Shown: positions 50,686-59,570 of the stretch, one piece after another
How positions within the stretch are numbered: position 1 is the stretch's first letter
How the letters are laid out: each line of letters begins with the position of its first letter
NCBI RefSeq assembly: GCF_000024005.1
Contig: NC_013132.1
Span: forward strand, 5,326,001 to 5,390,000
Direction: 5' to 3'
Length of the DNA stretch: 64,000 bases
Source: Chitinophaga pinensis DSM 2588
Lineage (GTDB): Bacteria > Bacteroidota > Bacteroidia > Chitinophagales > Chitinophagaceae
The notes under the pieces: generated by a model
The model's database searches: none
Told to the model about the DNA's origin: nothing
What the model saw: only the letters and a program-made list of their open reading frames with translations
Position numbers and translations under genes: made by a program

Positions 50686-51197
50686 TTTACTGTTTAATGA
50701 TAATTAAAAACTTACTTAACTTTATTTATAATGAACGTTTCAGAATAGAAAAAAACTATTTTTCAATTCGCTGATTAGAACCCAAGCCATACTCTGAACT
50801 CGTTGCCGACTTTTATGAATAATGTATAATTCACACCATCTGGTGAATATGCATAAGAGGTACTCCGTGATCACTACAGGATTTATTCCTTTGATAATTG
50901 CGCATTTTTCATGCATCAGTAGTGATTTTGGCTATTAATTTGTGTGTGAAATCAATGCTTTTGCAGGAAGAGTTGGGCTCAGGGCTTCTTTACTGCGGCT
51001 TCACGAGTCTTACTAATTGCCATGCAGCGTCTAGTGCTGCCTATAACACTATTTACTGAATCGTTTATTAGGTTAACTAAAGCCTCAAGTGGTGATTGGA
51101 ATTGGAAACAAGCTTCGATTTCCTCCATCTCATTTTAAGTATAATTACGAATGCATTTTCGCGAGCCATTCGCTATAAAGCGGGAAGAATTTCCCTG
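50686..51197. other. Intergenic region, 512 bp, with a possible regulator remnant
   Basis: No intact gene. It carries the 49-codon minus-strand fragment at 50979-51128, which lies upstream of the SDR in the same direction. The rest is AT-rich without strong hairpins. Confidence 0.4.
50979..51128 (-). pseudogene. Possible TetR C-terminal remnant
   Basis: 49 codons (MEEIEACFQFQSPLEALVNL, INDSVNSVIGSTRRCMAISK, TREAAVKKP, then TGA) resemble the ligand-domain helices of a TetR regulator, including a Cys near the GSTRRCM turn. There is no HTH and an in-frame stop lies three codons upstream of the Met. Placement upstream of an SDR mirrors the intact SDR-TetR module at 34541-35932. Assignment is tentative. 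Confidence 0.3.
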
Positions 51198-52118
51198 CTA
51201 ATTAAAATGCTCCCTGAACTCCAGCGGGGACATGTTTGTCTTCGACTTAAAGAATTTACTAAATGACTGCGGATGTTCAAAACCCAACTGATAGGCGATC
51301 TCGCTTACTGTAAGATCGCTTATCATCAATATCTCTTTTGCTTTTTCAATCAGCTTCAGGTGTATATGCTGCTGTGTATTGTGCCCTGTAAGTGACCTTA
51401 GCAGGTCGCCCAGATATCTGGGTGATACTTCCAGCTGATCGGCCAGCGACTGTACGGAAGGTAAACCCTCCATCAAAGCGGTTTGGTTATTAAAATAATT
51501 ATCCAATATCTCCTCCAGCTTTTCCAGTACCTGGTTATTAATGGACCTCCGGGTGGTGAACTGCCGTTTATAGAAACGCTGGCTATAATTCAGCAATAAC
51601 TCGATCTGTGAGATCAATACGTCCTGACTGTGGTCGTCGATCGCTGTTTCCAGCTCATCTTCCAGATTTTTAGCGATGGCACTGATGATCAGGCTTTCTT
51701 TATCTGATAAGTGCAGGGCCTCATTCACCGAATAGGAAAAAAAAGCATAGTTTTTAATCTTAGCATCCAATGGATAGTTTCGCAGAAAGTCCGGATGGAT
51801 CAGCAAGGTAAAACCCGCATCCGAAAAGGGCGTATTTATGATGTTAAGTGGCTGTCCGGGAGAGGTGAAGATCATGCCTCCTTCATCAAAATCGTAGGTA
51901 GTCTGACCGTATTTCGCTCTACAACCGACAGACTCATTATAGGTAATATTATAAAAATTCATCACGAAAGATGGCCTCAGCATCTCATCAGTGATCTGCA
52001 CTTTACTGTAATTCAGTATGCTGATCAATGGGTTCAGGGGTTTTGGTAATCCGAATGCCCGTTGGATCTCCGTAATGGTATTAAATACACGCGGCTTGTT
52101 CTTTTGTTCTCCTCTCAT
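51198..52118 (-). CDS. AraC-family transcriptional regulator (paralogue A)
   Basis: 306 residues. The N-terminal effector domain (VNFYNITYNESVGCRAKYGQ, DEGGMIFTSPGQPLN) precedes the AraC HTH pair (LPSVQSLADQLEVSPRYLGDLLRSLTG ... LTVSEIAYQLGFEHPQSFSKFFKSKT). It is closely similar to the regulator at 54813. Directly upstream on the same strand, 65 bp away, is the SDR at 52184, which it probably controls. Confidence 0.92.
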   Translation of the reverse strand: MRGEQKNKPRVFNTITEIQRAFGLPKPLNPLISILNYSKVQITDEMLRPSFVMNFYNITYNESVGCRAKYGQTTYDFDEGGMIFTSPGQPLNIINTPFSDAGFTLLIHPDFLRNYPLDAKIKNYAFFSYSVNEALHLSDKESLIISAIAKNLEDELETAIDDHSQDVLISQIELLLNYSQRFYKRQFTTRRSINNQVLEKLEEILDNYFNNQTALMEGLPSVQSLADQLEVSPRYLGDLLRSLTGHNTQQHIHLKLIEKAKEILMISDLTVSEIAYQLGFEHPQSFSKFFKSKTNMSPLEFREHFN

Positions 52119-52183
52119 TTTCTAAAAAGTTATTGCCAGTAAGTATTCCCATATTTACTGGCAATTTAATATTAAAATATGAA

Positions 52184-52984
52184 TTATCCCTGTACCATTA
52201 ACTGATGCACGTAATCTCTGAAACCTTCGTCACCTACGGCAAGCCTATGTGCATACAGTGCCTTCGCGTCTTCACCGCATACATAGCGAAGATTGTTCTT
52301 TCCGTCAGTAGCGGCTTCGTACACCACAGCAGCAATGTCGTCAGCAGTTGAGACATTGGTACCTGTGCTGATCGCGGCCAGAAATTTATTTAACAGGGTT
52401 TCATAGGCCGGATGAGATGCAATCACAGCACTTTTGCCATTATCCGTAGCAACGAGCCCTGGTTCTATATTCTTGATACCAATCCCAAATGCATTCAATT
52501 CGTAAGACAGACTTTCGCTCCAGCCCTCCAGCGCCCACTTACTGGCATCGTACATCGAACTTACCGGGAAGCCCGCAAGACCTGCACTAGACGTTGTAGT
52601 GATGAAAAGACCTGCTTTCCGCTCCCTGAAATAAGGAATAAACGCCTGGGTAACTCTTACCACCCCAAAGAAATTAGTCTCCATCTGCTGTACCAGTTGC
52701 TCATCTGTAATCGCTTCTAATGCCCCTAACAGCGTATAACCTGCATTATTAAATACCACATCTACAGGTCCAAGTGCCAGCGTTTTCTCTACCGTCTCTT
52801 TTATCTGCAGGGTGTCAGTAACATCCAGTGGTAAAATAGTTACGTTGTCCAGTAAATGCAGTTCTTTTTCATTTTCCGGTCTGCGCATTGTCGCTACTAC
52901 CTGCCAGCCCTTTTCTGCGAAGTATATAACTGTAGCTCTGCCTATGCCTGTCGAAGCGCCCGTAACAAATATTGTCTTTTTCAT
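52184..52984 (-). CDS. SDR-family oxidoreductase
   Basis: 266 residues: VTGASTGIGRATVIYFAEKG, VVFNNAGYTLLG, TTTSSAGLAGFP with catalytic Ser, and YDASKWALEGWSESL with Tyr and Lys. The latter segment is typical of the branch resembling 17-beta-hydroxysteroid and oxidoreductase-type SDRs that act on ketones. It shares the strand with AraC paralogue A and is divergent from the next SDR. Confidence 0.92.
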   Translation of the reverse strand: MKKTIFVTGASTGIGRATVIYFAEKGWQVVATMRRPENEKELHLLDNVTILPLDVTDTLQIKETVEKTLALGPVDVVFNNAGYTLLGALEAITDEQLVQQMETNFFGVVRVTQAFIPYFRERKAGLFITTTSSAGLAGFPVSSMYDASKWALEGWSESLSYELNAFGIGIKNIEPGLVATDNGKSAVIASHPAYETLLNKFLAAISTGTNVSTADDIAAVVYEAATDGKNNLRYVCGEDAKALYAHRLAVGDEGFRDYVHQLMVQG

Positions 52985-53180
52985 TCGTCTGTATTTTATG
53001 GCAAAATTGCACTACCTCAAAGGAAAGGACGTAGCGAAAATGGTAAATCTTGTAGTCAAATCGGTCATTCATAGGTATGGCCCCCTGGCAAACATCTTCC
53101 TTTCTACTACAAAACCGTGACTTTTGGATACACCCTGCTCCTTGTAACAGCTGACCTTTGCAATAACAAAATAGCAAAAC

Positions 53181-53963
53181 ATGGATCTAAAAAACAGTAG
53201 CGTCCTTATTACCGGCGGAACAAGCGGGATCGGATTAGAACTTGTAAAACAGCTGAGCAAAATAGGAACAACGATCATTATTACAGGCCGTAATCCGGAT
53301 ACCTTGTATGCAACAAAAAAGCGCTTTCCAGCCATTCATACTTTCCAAAGCGATGTGAGCAAGGTAACAGACATTGAACTGCTATATAAAGACGTCATCC
53401 GGGAGTTTCCTGCTTTGAACATGATTATCAATAACGCCGGAGAAATGCGACTGATCGACCTACAGGATACCGGGAAACGTCTGGAAGACATCACCCGGGA
53501 AATTGATATCAATCTTAGGGGAACAATCCACATGGTACACCGGTTTTTACCACATCTGCTTAAAAAGCCTGCTGCTGCGATCGTCAACGTCTCCTCTGCG
53601 ATTGCTTTTATGCCCTATTCGGTAGCGCCTGTTTATAGTGCTTCTAAAGCAGCAGTCCATGCTTATACGATGGCCTTACGCCTTCAGCTTGGTAAAACCA
53701 ATGTAAAAGTGATTGAATTGATCCCTCCGGGTGTAAGTACGAATCTTCAAAACGACTGGGTACTGCAACCTAACCCAGGTATGATGATGGATGTAGGCAA
53801 AATGGTAAATGTCGCGATCAAAGGACTCCTAAAGGATACGCCGGAAATCAAACCAATATTGGTTAAAGTAATCAAAACGCTGAGTAAACTAATGCCCAAT
53901 CAGCTGATGAAATTCGGACACCGGGAATTTGAAAAATTCAAACAGCTTAACAATCATCAATAA
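53181..53963 (+). CDS. SDR-family oxidoreductase, DltE-like
   Basis: 260 residues: LITGGTSGIGLELVKQLSKIG, MIINNAGEMR, VNVSSAIAFMPYSVAPVYSASKAAVHAY with Ser, Tyr and Lys. The form with IELIPPGVSTNLQ resembles DltE-type SDRs. It begins an operon of four genes (SDR, DUF2147, DoxX-like, AraC) separated by 10, 37 and 13 bp. Confidence 0.92.
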   Translation: MDLKNSSVLITGGTSGIGLELVKQLSKIGTTIIITGRNPDTLYATKKRFPAIHTFQSDVSKVTDIELLYKDVIREFPALNMIINNAGEMRLIDLQDTGKRLEDITREIDINLRGTIHMVHRFLPHLLKKPAAAIVNVSSAIAFMPYSVAPVYSASKAAVHAYTMALRLQLGKTNVKVIELIPPGVSTNLQNDWVLQPNPGMMMDVGKMVNVAIKGLLKDTPEIKPILVKVIKTLSKLMPNQLMKFGHREFEKFKQLNNHQ

Positions 53964-53973
53964 ACCTTCAGAT

Positions 53974-54408
53974 ATGAAAAGAATATGCTTTGCAGCGCTT
54001 ATGCTGCTGTTATCAATGGCATCATTTGCCCAGAAATTATCACCGGACCAAATCCTTGGTATATGGCAATGCGACGAATATAAAATAGAAATTTTCAAGT
54101 CGGGCAACAGCTACGCTGCTAAGCTCTTATGGGCAAAGGATCTATTTGAAGCAGATGGAAAAACGCCTAAGAAAGACACCAAAAATCCGAACGAGCAACT
54201 AAGAAGCCGATCCAGACAAGGCATTACACATATCACGGAGCTGATGTACAAGAACGGTGAATACGTGGACGGTAAATTATACAGTGTCCAGGATGGGAAT
54301 ACATACAGTCTGAAAGGTGCACTTAAAAGTATCAACGAGCTTGAAACACGCGGTTACAAAGGCATCCCGATGATGGGTAAAACCTTCCGTTGGAAACGCG
54401 TCCAATAG
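53974..54408 (+). CDS. Exported DUF2147 protein
   Basis: 144 residues with a signal peptide (MKRICFAALMLLLSMASFAQ). The mature part has ILGIWQCDEYKIEIFKSGNSY and KGIPMMGKTFRWKR, the start and end marks of DUF2147, a small beta-barrel found in exported proteins of unknown function. Second gene of the 53181-55721 operon. Confidence 0.88.
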   Translation: MKRICFAALMLLLSMASFAQKLSPDQILGIWQCDEYKIEIFKSGNSYAAKLLWAKDLFEADGKTPKKDTKNPNEQLRSRSRQGITHITELMYKNGEYVDGKLYSVQDGNTYSLKGALKSINELETRGYKGIPMMGKTFRWKRVQ

Positions 54409-54445
54409 CCTTATATCATACATTAATCCTTAAACAACAACAGCT

Positions 54446-54799
54446 ATGGTAAGAAGTATCATTTCACTGCTATTATTGATTGTCTCTGCATCGTTGAGCT
54501 TCAAACATGCCTGGGACACCCTCCGCTACAAAAACAACCCTGAAACGCTTAAAATGATCGCAAGCCTGGGCATCAGCGAAGCAAGCGTTCCCTTGCTGAG
54601 TGTATTGAGTATCGTGATTGGCGCGTTGGTGCTCATCCCTAAAACATTCTTCCTGGGTAATCTGCTGAATGCAGTAGTCATTGTGCTGATAATGGCATTG
54701 GCGGCCCGGGCAGGGAATTACAAAATGGTGCTGATAGAAATCCCTTTTTTAGCCATGCCTCTGATTATGATCGCCTTGAAATATCCGTTTAAAAATTAA
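54446..54799 (+). CDS. Small DoxX-like membrane protein
   Basis: 117 residues with four hydrophobic helices (about 2-18, 45-63, 66-85, 92-112). The plan and the FKHAWDTLRYKNNPETLKMIASLG segment fit DoxX-like proteins, a group of small inner-membrane redox-related proteins. Third gene of the operon. Confidence 0.75.
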   Translation: MVRSIISLLLLIVSASLSFKHAWDTLRYKNNPETLKMIASLGISEASVPLLSVLSIVIGALVLIPKTFFLGNLLNAVVIVLIMALAARAGNYKMVLIEIPFLAMPLIMIALKYPFKN

Positions 54800-54812
54800 A
54801 CTAACTTGCAGT

Positions 54813-55721
54813 ATGGCACATGCAAAACCATACCGGATTGAATCTGTAACGGAAATACACCGGCTGATGCAGCTTCCGAAGCCACATCATCCGCTTATAA
54901 CCATTGTTGACCTGAAAGGTTTAAAGAGCGATCCGGATATTAATACTGTTATATTCGACCTGTATGTCATATCCATGAAAAGAGGCTGTAACAATCTCTT
55001 CTACGGTCAACAGAAATACGATTTTGACGAAGGCTTAATGGCTTTTATGTCGCCTGGACAAATATTGCGTGGTGAAGAAAACGGTGTCCCTTCCGATCTC
55101 GAAGGCTGGATGCTGTTTATACACCCGGATTTCCTATGGAACACATCGCTTGCGAAGAAAATAAAGAAATATGAATACTTCGGGTATGCTACCAACGAAG
55201 CCTTGTTTCTTTCTGATAAAGAGGAATCCGTTATCAATGGCATCATAAAAAACATCAGCAACGAGTACCATTCCAATATCGACAATTTCAGCCAGGACAT
55301 CATCATCGCTAATCTGGAAACACTGCTGAACTATGCCGAACGTTTTTATCAACGTCAGTTCATCACCCGGAAAATCACCAGCCATAAGTTACTAGCCCAA
55401 TTGGAGGACGTATTAAGCGCCTATTTCAGCAACGAAGAGCTGCTGTCAAAAGGACTGCCCAGTGTACAATACATGGCTAAAAAGCTAAACCTCTCGTCCA
55501 AATACCTCAGTAGTATGCTCAAACAGCTCACCGGACAAACAACACAGCAGTTAATTCATGAAAAGCTGATCGAGAAGGCGAAAGAAAAGCTCTCCACTAC
55601 TGAACTGTCTGTCAGCGAAATCGCCTATCAACTAGGTTTTGAACATCCACAATCATTTAATAAGTTATTCAAAAGCAAAACCAATCAGAGTCCTTTAGAT
55701 TTCAGACAATCTTTTAACTGA
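54813..55721 (+). CDS. AraC-family transcriptional regulator (paralogue B)
   Basis: 302 residues, the same design as paralogue A: ITIVDLKGLKSDPDINTVIF and DEGLMAFMSPGQILR in the effector half, then LPSVQYMAKKLNLSSKYLSSMLKQLTG ... LSVSEIAYQLGFEHPQSFNKLFKSKT in the HTH half. It closes the four-gene operon it probably controls. The two regulators face each other across two SDR modules, which suggests a local duplication. Confidence 0.92.
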   Translation: MAHAKPYRIESVTEIHRLMQLPKPHHPLITIVDLKGLKSDPDINTVIFDLYVISMKRGCNNLFYGQQKYDFDEGLMAFMSPGQILRGEENGVPSDLEGWMLFIHPDFLWNTSLAKKIKKYEYFGYATNEALFLSDKEESVINGIIKNISNEYHSNIDNFSQDIIIANLETLLNYAERFYQRQFITRKITSHKLLAQLEDVLSAYFSNEELLSKGLPSVQYMAKKLNLSSKYLSSMLKQLTGQTTQQLIHEKLIEKAKEKLSTTELSVSEIAYQLGFEHPQSFNKLFKSKTNQSPLDFRQSFN

Positions 55722-55920
55722 CGCGATATTGAATCGTCAGATATAATAATATTCAAACAGGCTGATTTTACACGAGACGGCCATTATATGATCCGGTTGG
55801 TATCGTATAATGGCTATGCCCTACCCAATTAAACTATAAACGTCTTTATAAAACTTTTAACACCTGATACTTTGACTATTTAGTTCAATCATTCTATCTT
55901 GAGCCCCATATACAATTACT

Positions 55921-57051
55921 ATGAAATCTATCGTTTGTTTTCTCATGATCCTTATTTGTCCTGGTTTTATATTTGCCCAGAAAAAATTCAAGGTATCTTT
56001 TATCGTTCCGGATAGTACCATAATAAAGAATCTATCTTTCTCCTATTATGACTATAAAGAAAGATCGGACATAAGTATAACACCTGTTTACGAGAAGAAC
56101 AAAGCAACCATTTCCCATAGCTACAATACTTTATATGCACACATTCGTGCCGAGCTGCCTTCCGGCAACTCCTGGCCTGCTATGACAATATTCGTCACAG
56201 AAAAGCCAGCGACCGTGACATTCCCTGAGCATATGAATGCAGCTGATCCTTTTTGTAGTTATACGCTCACCAACGCAAAGGATCCTAAAGAGGAATTCCG
56301 GGTAGCGAACGCACATACGCAGGAAGCCAGAAAGCATTACCAGCAGGTATATGATTCAGTAGCTGCCAATTGGACACCGGCAGATAGCCTTGGCTATAAG
56401 CGATTTCGGGAAGCCCTACTGGCTATTGACTATAAAAAGCTGGAATACATTAGCGATCATCCCAATGACTATAGTTCATTTATAACCTTCGAAAGGTATA
56501 CCAGCAGTCTCCTGCCACCGGATTTGCTGTTAGAGCGGTTTAACACCGTTTTTCCCGCAAACTTCAGGGACAGTGAGGAAGGCGCCGGTGTTAAAAGGTA
56601 CCTGCAGGATAGAGCTATCTTAGAAGGAAAGAAAAAGGCAATTTCGTTTACAACGAAAGACATCGACAACAACAAGATCGTACTGGAAGAGGTGTATAGT
56701 AAAAAGCATGTATTGCTTGTGTTCTGGGGTACCTGGTGCGGACCATGTATAGAAGAGATTCCTACCTTGAGAGAAATAAGACAGCAATGTCCCGAAGAGC
56801 ACCTGGAAATAATATCACTTGCCTCCCGCTCACCACTGGAGAAAGTCCGGGAATTTATTAAAGAAAAGCAGATGAACTGGAAACACGTTGTCAATGACGA
56901 AGACATCCGGCTGCTTTACCAGATACATGGTTATCCGGAAGTCATACTTATTGATACGAAAGGAAACATTATTTATAAATACTCTGACTATCCGGACCTT
57001 CATCTGCAAAGTTTAAAGAAGATGTTAGCCAGTCTTGAAAGCAATCAATAG
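55921..57051 (+). CDS. Exported TlpA/ResA-like thiol-disulfide protein
   Basis: 376 residues. A signal peptide (MKSIVCFLMILICPGFIFAQ) precedes an N-terminal beta-rich region (25-125) of the DUF4369-like type and a helical linker. The C-terminal thioredoxin domain has the active site WCGPC and the cis-Pro segment YPEVILIDTKGNI. It reduces or oxidises periplasmic thiols, as in cytochrome maturation or envelope stress. Single gene, 94 bp before a Crp/Fnr gene. Confidence 0.92.
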   Translation: MKSIVCFLMILICPGFIFAQKKFKVSFIVPDSTIIKNLSFSYYDYKERSDISITPVYEKNKATISHSYNTLYAHIRAELPSGNSWPAMTIFVTEKPATVTFPEHMNAADPFCSYTLTNAKDPKEEFRVANAHTQEARKHYQQVYDSVAANWTPADSLGYKRFREALLAIDYKKLEYISDHPNDYSSFITFERYTSSLLPPDLLLERFNTVFPANFRDSEEGAGVKRYLQDRAILEGKKKAISFTTKDIDNNKIVLEEVYSKKHVLLVFWGTWCGPCIEEIPTLREIRQQCPEEHLEIISLASRSPLEKVREFIKEKQMNWKHVVNDEDIRLLYQIHGYPEVILIDTKGNIIYKYSDYPDLHLQSLKKMLASLESNQ

Positions 57052-57144
57052 GCAGATGATGCCTTATACTGCCAGGGCTGAATCTATCACCTGCAATGTA
57101 AATATTGTATATTTATGATCAGCTGATGGAAAATAATTAACGTA

Positions 57145-57726
57145 ATGATGAACGCCTTCAACAACTATCTGCAGGTAAACACCAGGCTCAAGGAAGAAGA
57201 GATTGACACTATTATTTCCTTTGCCGTGTCCCGGAAACTTCGAAAACATGAATTTCTCTTTCATGAAGGGGATATCTGCCGGCATAAATATTTTGTCATA
57301 AGCGGACTACTACGCAGCTTCAGTACGGGCAGTGATGGCACTGAACATATCATTAAGTTTTCGCCGGAAAATTCCTGGACGCTTGATAAGGAAAGTTATG
57401 ACCTTCAGATAGCAGCTCATACCAGCATCAGTGCTGTTGAAGCCAGTCATATCCTTTCCTGGTCAAAAGCGGATTTTGAAAGACTGAATAAGGAGATACC
57501 GGCATTGAACGAATTCACTACCCAACTGACTGCCGATAATATATACAACAGCAGCCAACGTCTTGTAACGACGTTAAGCGCCACTCCCGAAGAGAAATAC
57601 CTGGACTTTGTCAAAAATTATCCGGCGCTATTGCAACGTTTACCATTGAAAATGATTGCAGCATACCTGGGTGTGTCACTCAGGACGCTTGATCGTATCC
57701 GCCACGCACAATTACCACAATCCTGA
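57145..57726 (+). CDS. Crp/Fnr-family transcriptional regulator
   Basis: 193 residues: a cNMP-type barrel (KLRKHEFLFHEGDICRHKYFVISGLLRSFS) and a short C-terminal HTH (LPLKMIAAYLGVSLRTLDRIRHAQ). As in the other copy, the cAMP-binding cassette is not conserved. It lies 70 bp before the epimerase at 57797 in the same direction and is its likely regulator. Confidence 0.9.
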   Translation: MMNAFNNYLQVNTRLKEEEIDTIISFAVSRKLRKHEFLFHEGDICRHKYFVISGLLRSFSTGSDGTEHIIKFSPENSWTLDKESYDLQIAAHTSISAVEASHILSWSKADFERLNKEIPALNEFTTQLTADNIYNSSQRLVTTLSATPEEKYLDFVKNYPALLQRLPLKMIAAYLGVSLRTLDRIRHAQLPQS

Positions 57727-57796
57727 ATTTCACGCCAAATGGCGTATTCTTGTAAGGTATAATCCTTCAGTTTTGTTCTTAAAAATTGAAGGACTT

Positions 57797-58684
57797 ATGC
57801 GCGTATTCATAACAGGAGCTTCCGGATTTATAGGCGGGGCCATCTCAGCTGAATTTTTAAAGGCAGGTCACCAGGTAATTGGCTTAACACATTCTGAGGA
57901 AGGAGCGGCACTACTCAATGCCGCTGGTGTTGACGTACATCGTGGGAATATTAATGACCCCCAAAGTCTTCAGCATGGTATAGAAAAATCAGACGGCGTT
58001 ATTCATTGTGCATACATGCATGGCTTTGACAGAATAGAAGCAGCCAGCCGACAGGAAAGCGCTGCGATCAATCACCTGGGTAGGTTCCTGGTAGGTTCTG
58101 ACAGACCCTTATTGATTACTTCAGTTGCTGCAATGGGGATTGCTATCCCTGGTCAGCCGGCGATAGAAAATCACTTTGATCCTAATCAACGTAATCCCCG
58201 TTATGCAACGGAGACAGCTGCCACACATGTTGCAGATCAGGGCGTACATGTATCTGTTGTAAGACTTCCACAGGTACACAACACCCAAAAATTTGGCATT
58301 GTCAGTAGTTTACTACAGATCGCACGTGCTAAAGGTATTTCTGCCTATGTTGGCGAAGGGGCGAATCGTTGGGCGGCCGCTCATTTATTAGATGTTGCTG
58401 CACTTTACCGACTGGTGCTGGAGAAAAACGAACCACGCACATACCATGCCGTCTCCGAAGAAGGCATTACCCTAAAGGAGATAGCAGCAACTATAGCAGA
58501 AAGGCTAAATATCCCCCTTGTCAGTCTATCTGTGGAAGAAGCGCAAAGCCATTTTGGACCTTTAGCCATGTTCCTGGACTTTGATATGTCCGCATCCAGT
58601 GAACAGACCCGCCAGCGACTACATTGGCATCCTGCAGGACCGGGACTTATTGAAGACCTACGGCAATATAATATAGTGTTATAA
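57797..58684 (+). CDS. NAD-dependent epimerase/dehydratase-like protein
   Basis: The annotated start is ATG 57797 (MRVFITGASGFIGGAISAEFL); the longer frame overlaps the Crp/Fnr gene in another frame. About 295 residues: GASGFIG, HCAYMHGFD, LITSVAAMGI with catalytic Ser. A YxxxK is replaced by RYATETAATHV, so the catalytic Lys is not obvious. It resembles the Bacteroidota SDR a5-type family. Substrate unknown. A strong terminator follows. Confidence 0.88.
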   Translation: MRVFITGASGFIGGAISAEFLKAGHQVIGLTHSEEGAALLNAAGVDVHRGNINDPQSLQHGIEKSDGVIHCAYMHGFDRIEAASRQESAAINHLGRFLVGSDRPLLITSVAAMGIAIPGQPAIENHFDPNQRNPRYATETAATHVADQGVHVSVVRLPQVHNTQKFGIVSSLLQIARAKGISAYVGEGANRWAAAHLLDVAALYRLVLEKNEPRTYHAVSEEGITLKEIAATIAERLNIPLVSLSVEEAQSHFGPLAMFLDFDMSASSEQTRQRLHWHPAGPGLIEDLRQYNIVL

Positions 58685-58691
58685 AGTAATA

Positions 58692-58723
58692 AAGAAAGCC
58701 TTTGTGTAGGCAAAGGCTTTCTT
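58692..58723. terminator. Bidirectional terminator
   Basis: AAGAAAGCCTTTG (58692-58704) pairs perfectly with CAAAGGCTTTCTT (58711-58723), loop TGTAGG, between the convergent epimerase and SDR genes. Confidence 0.85.
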
Positions 58724-58740
58724 ACAAGCAAACAAGGTAG

Positions 58741-59493
58741 TTACAATCCGACACCACCGGTTACTTCAATACGCTGACCATTCACCCATTTTGCATCATC
58801 GCTACAGAGAAAGGCTACCACACCGCCAACATCATCAGGTAAACCAACACGGCCCAGGGCTGTTATACCTTCTACAAACCTGCGGATATCAGGATTGTCT
58901 TCCATGGCCCCACCACCAAAGATCGCTCCCGGTGCTACCACATTAGCAGATATACCTCTTGTACCCAGTTCTGCCGCCAGGTAACGTGTGTATACGTCCA
59001 TTCCGCCCTTCATGATCCCATAAATTGACACACCCGGATAAGAGATCCTTGATACTGCAGAAGAGATATTGACGATCCTTCCGCCATCCTGTAACAATGG
59101 TAACATCTTTTGTGTGAGGAAATAAACACCCTTCAGATGAATATTCATCATCTCGTCAAACTGGCTTTCCGTAGCAGCAGTAATCGGTGACTGCAAACTG
59201 GTACCCGCATTATTGATCAGAAAATCCAGCCGGGGCTTTCCAAATGTGGTATTTAATGTTTTGCTTAGCTGGTCTGTGAAAGCATCGAAACCTTTAATAT
59301 CTGATGTGTTAAGTGGTAAGGCGGCCGCCTTACGCCCAAGTGCCTGAATAGCGGCTACTGTTTCATCTGCACTTGCCTTGTTACTGAGATATGTTATGAT
59401 GACATCGTTACCTTTCTGTGCCAGGCTTAATGCAATATTCTGACCAATGCCCCGGCTACCGCCTGTGACCAATGCAATTTTTGAATCGCTCAT
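58741..59493 (-). CDS. SDR-family oxidoreductase
   Basis: 250 residues: VTGGSRGIGQNIALSL, FLINNAGTSL, a catalytic Ser in NISSAVS, Tyr and Lys in YGIMK, and WVNGQRIEVTGGVGL. A classical SDR of unknown substrate. It is transcribed toward a shared terminator. A dyad sits just upstream of its start, and the AraC at 59571 lies upstream on the same strand. Confidence 0.93.
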   Translation of the reverse strand: MSDSKIALVTGGSRGIGQNIALSLAQKGNDVIITYLSNKASADETVAAIQALGRKAAALPLNTSDIKGFDAFTDQLSKTLNTTFGKPRLDFLINNAGTSLQSPITAATESQFDEMMNIHLKGVYFLTQKMLPLLQDGGRIVNISSAVSRISYPGVSIYGIMKGGMDVYTRYLAAELGTRGISANVVAPGAIFGGGAMEDNPDIRRFVEGITALGRVGLPDDVGGVVAFLCSDDAKWVNGQRIEVTGGVGL

Positions 59494-59495
59494 TG

Positions 59496-59524
59496 TTGTA
59501 CTATTTTGATTTAAAACAGTACAA
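59496..59524. promoter_or_regulatory. Dyad upstream of the SDR start
   Basis: Two 14-bp arms (59496-59509 and 59511-59524) centred on one T match at 12 of 14 positions; the ends are TTGTACT and AGTACAA. It begins 2 bp from the SDR start codon, in the 77-bp gap after the AraC gene. A candidate operator. Confidence 0.45.
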
Positions 59525-59570
59525 AACTCCTATAAATGACAATTGCATACAATGGCAGGCGCAATCCATT

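Noticed and set aside
52998..53120. Short frame MAKLHYLKGKDVAKMVN in the divergent SDR promoter region
   Set aside because: Forty codons, no family, and it lies across the region that must hold both SDR promoters; kept only as a curiosity.
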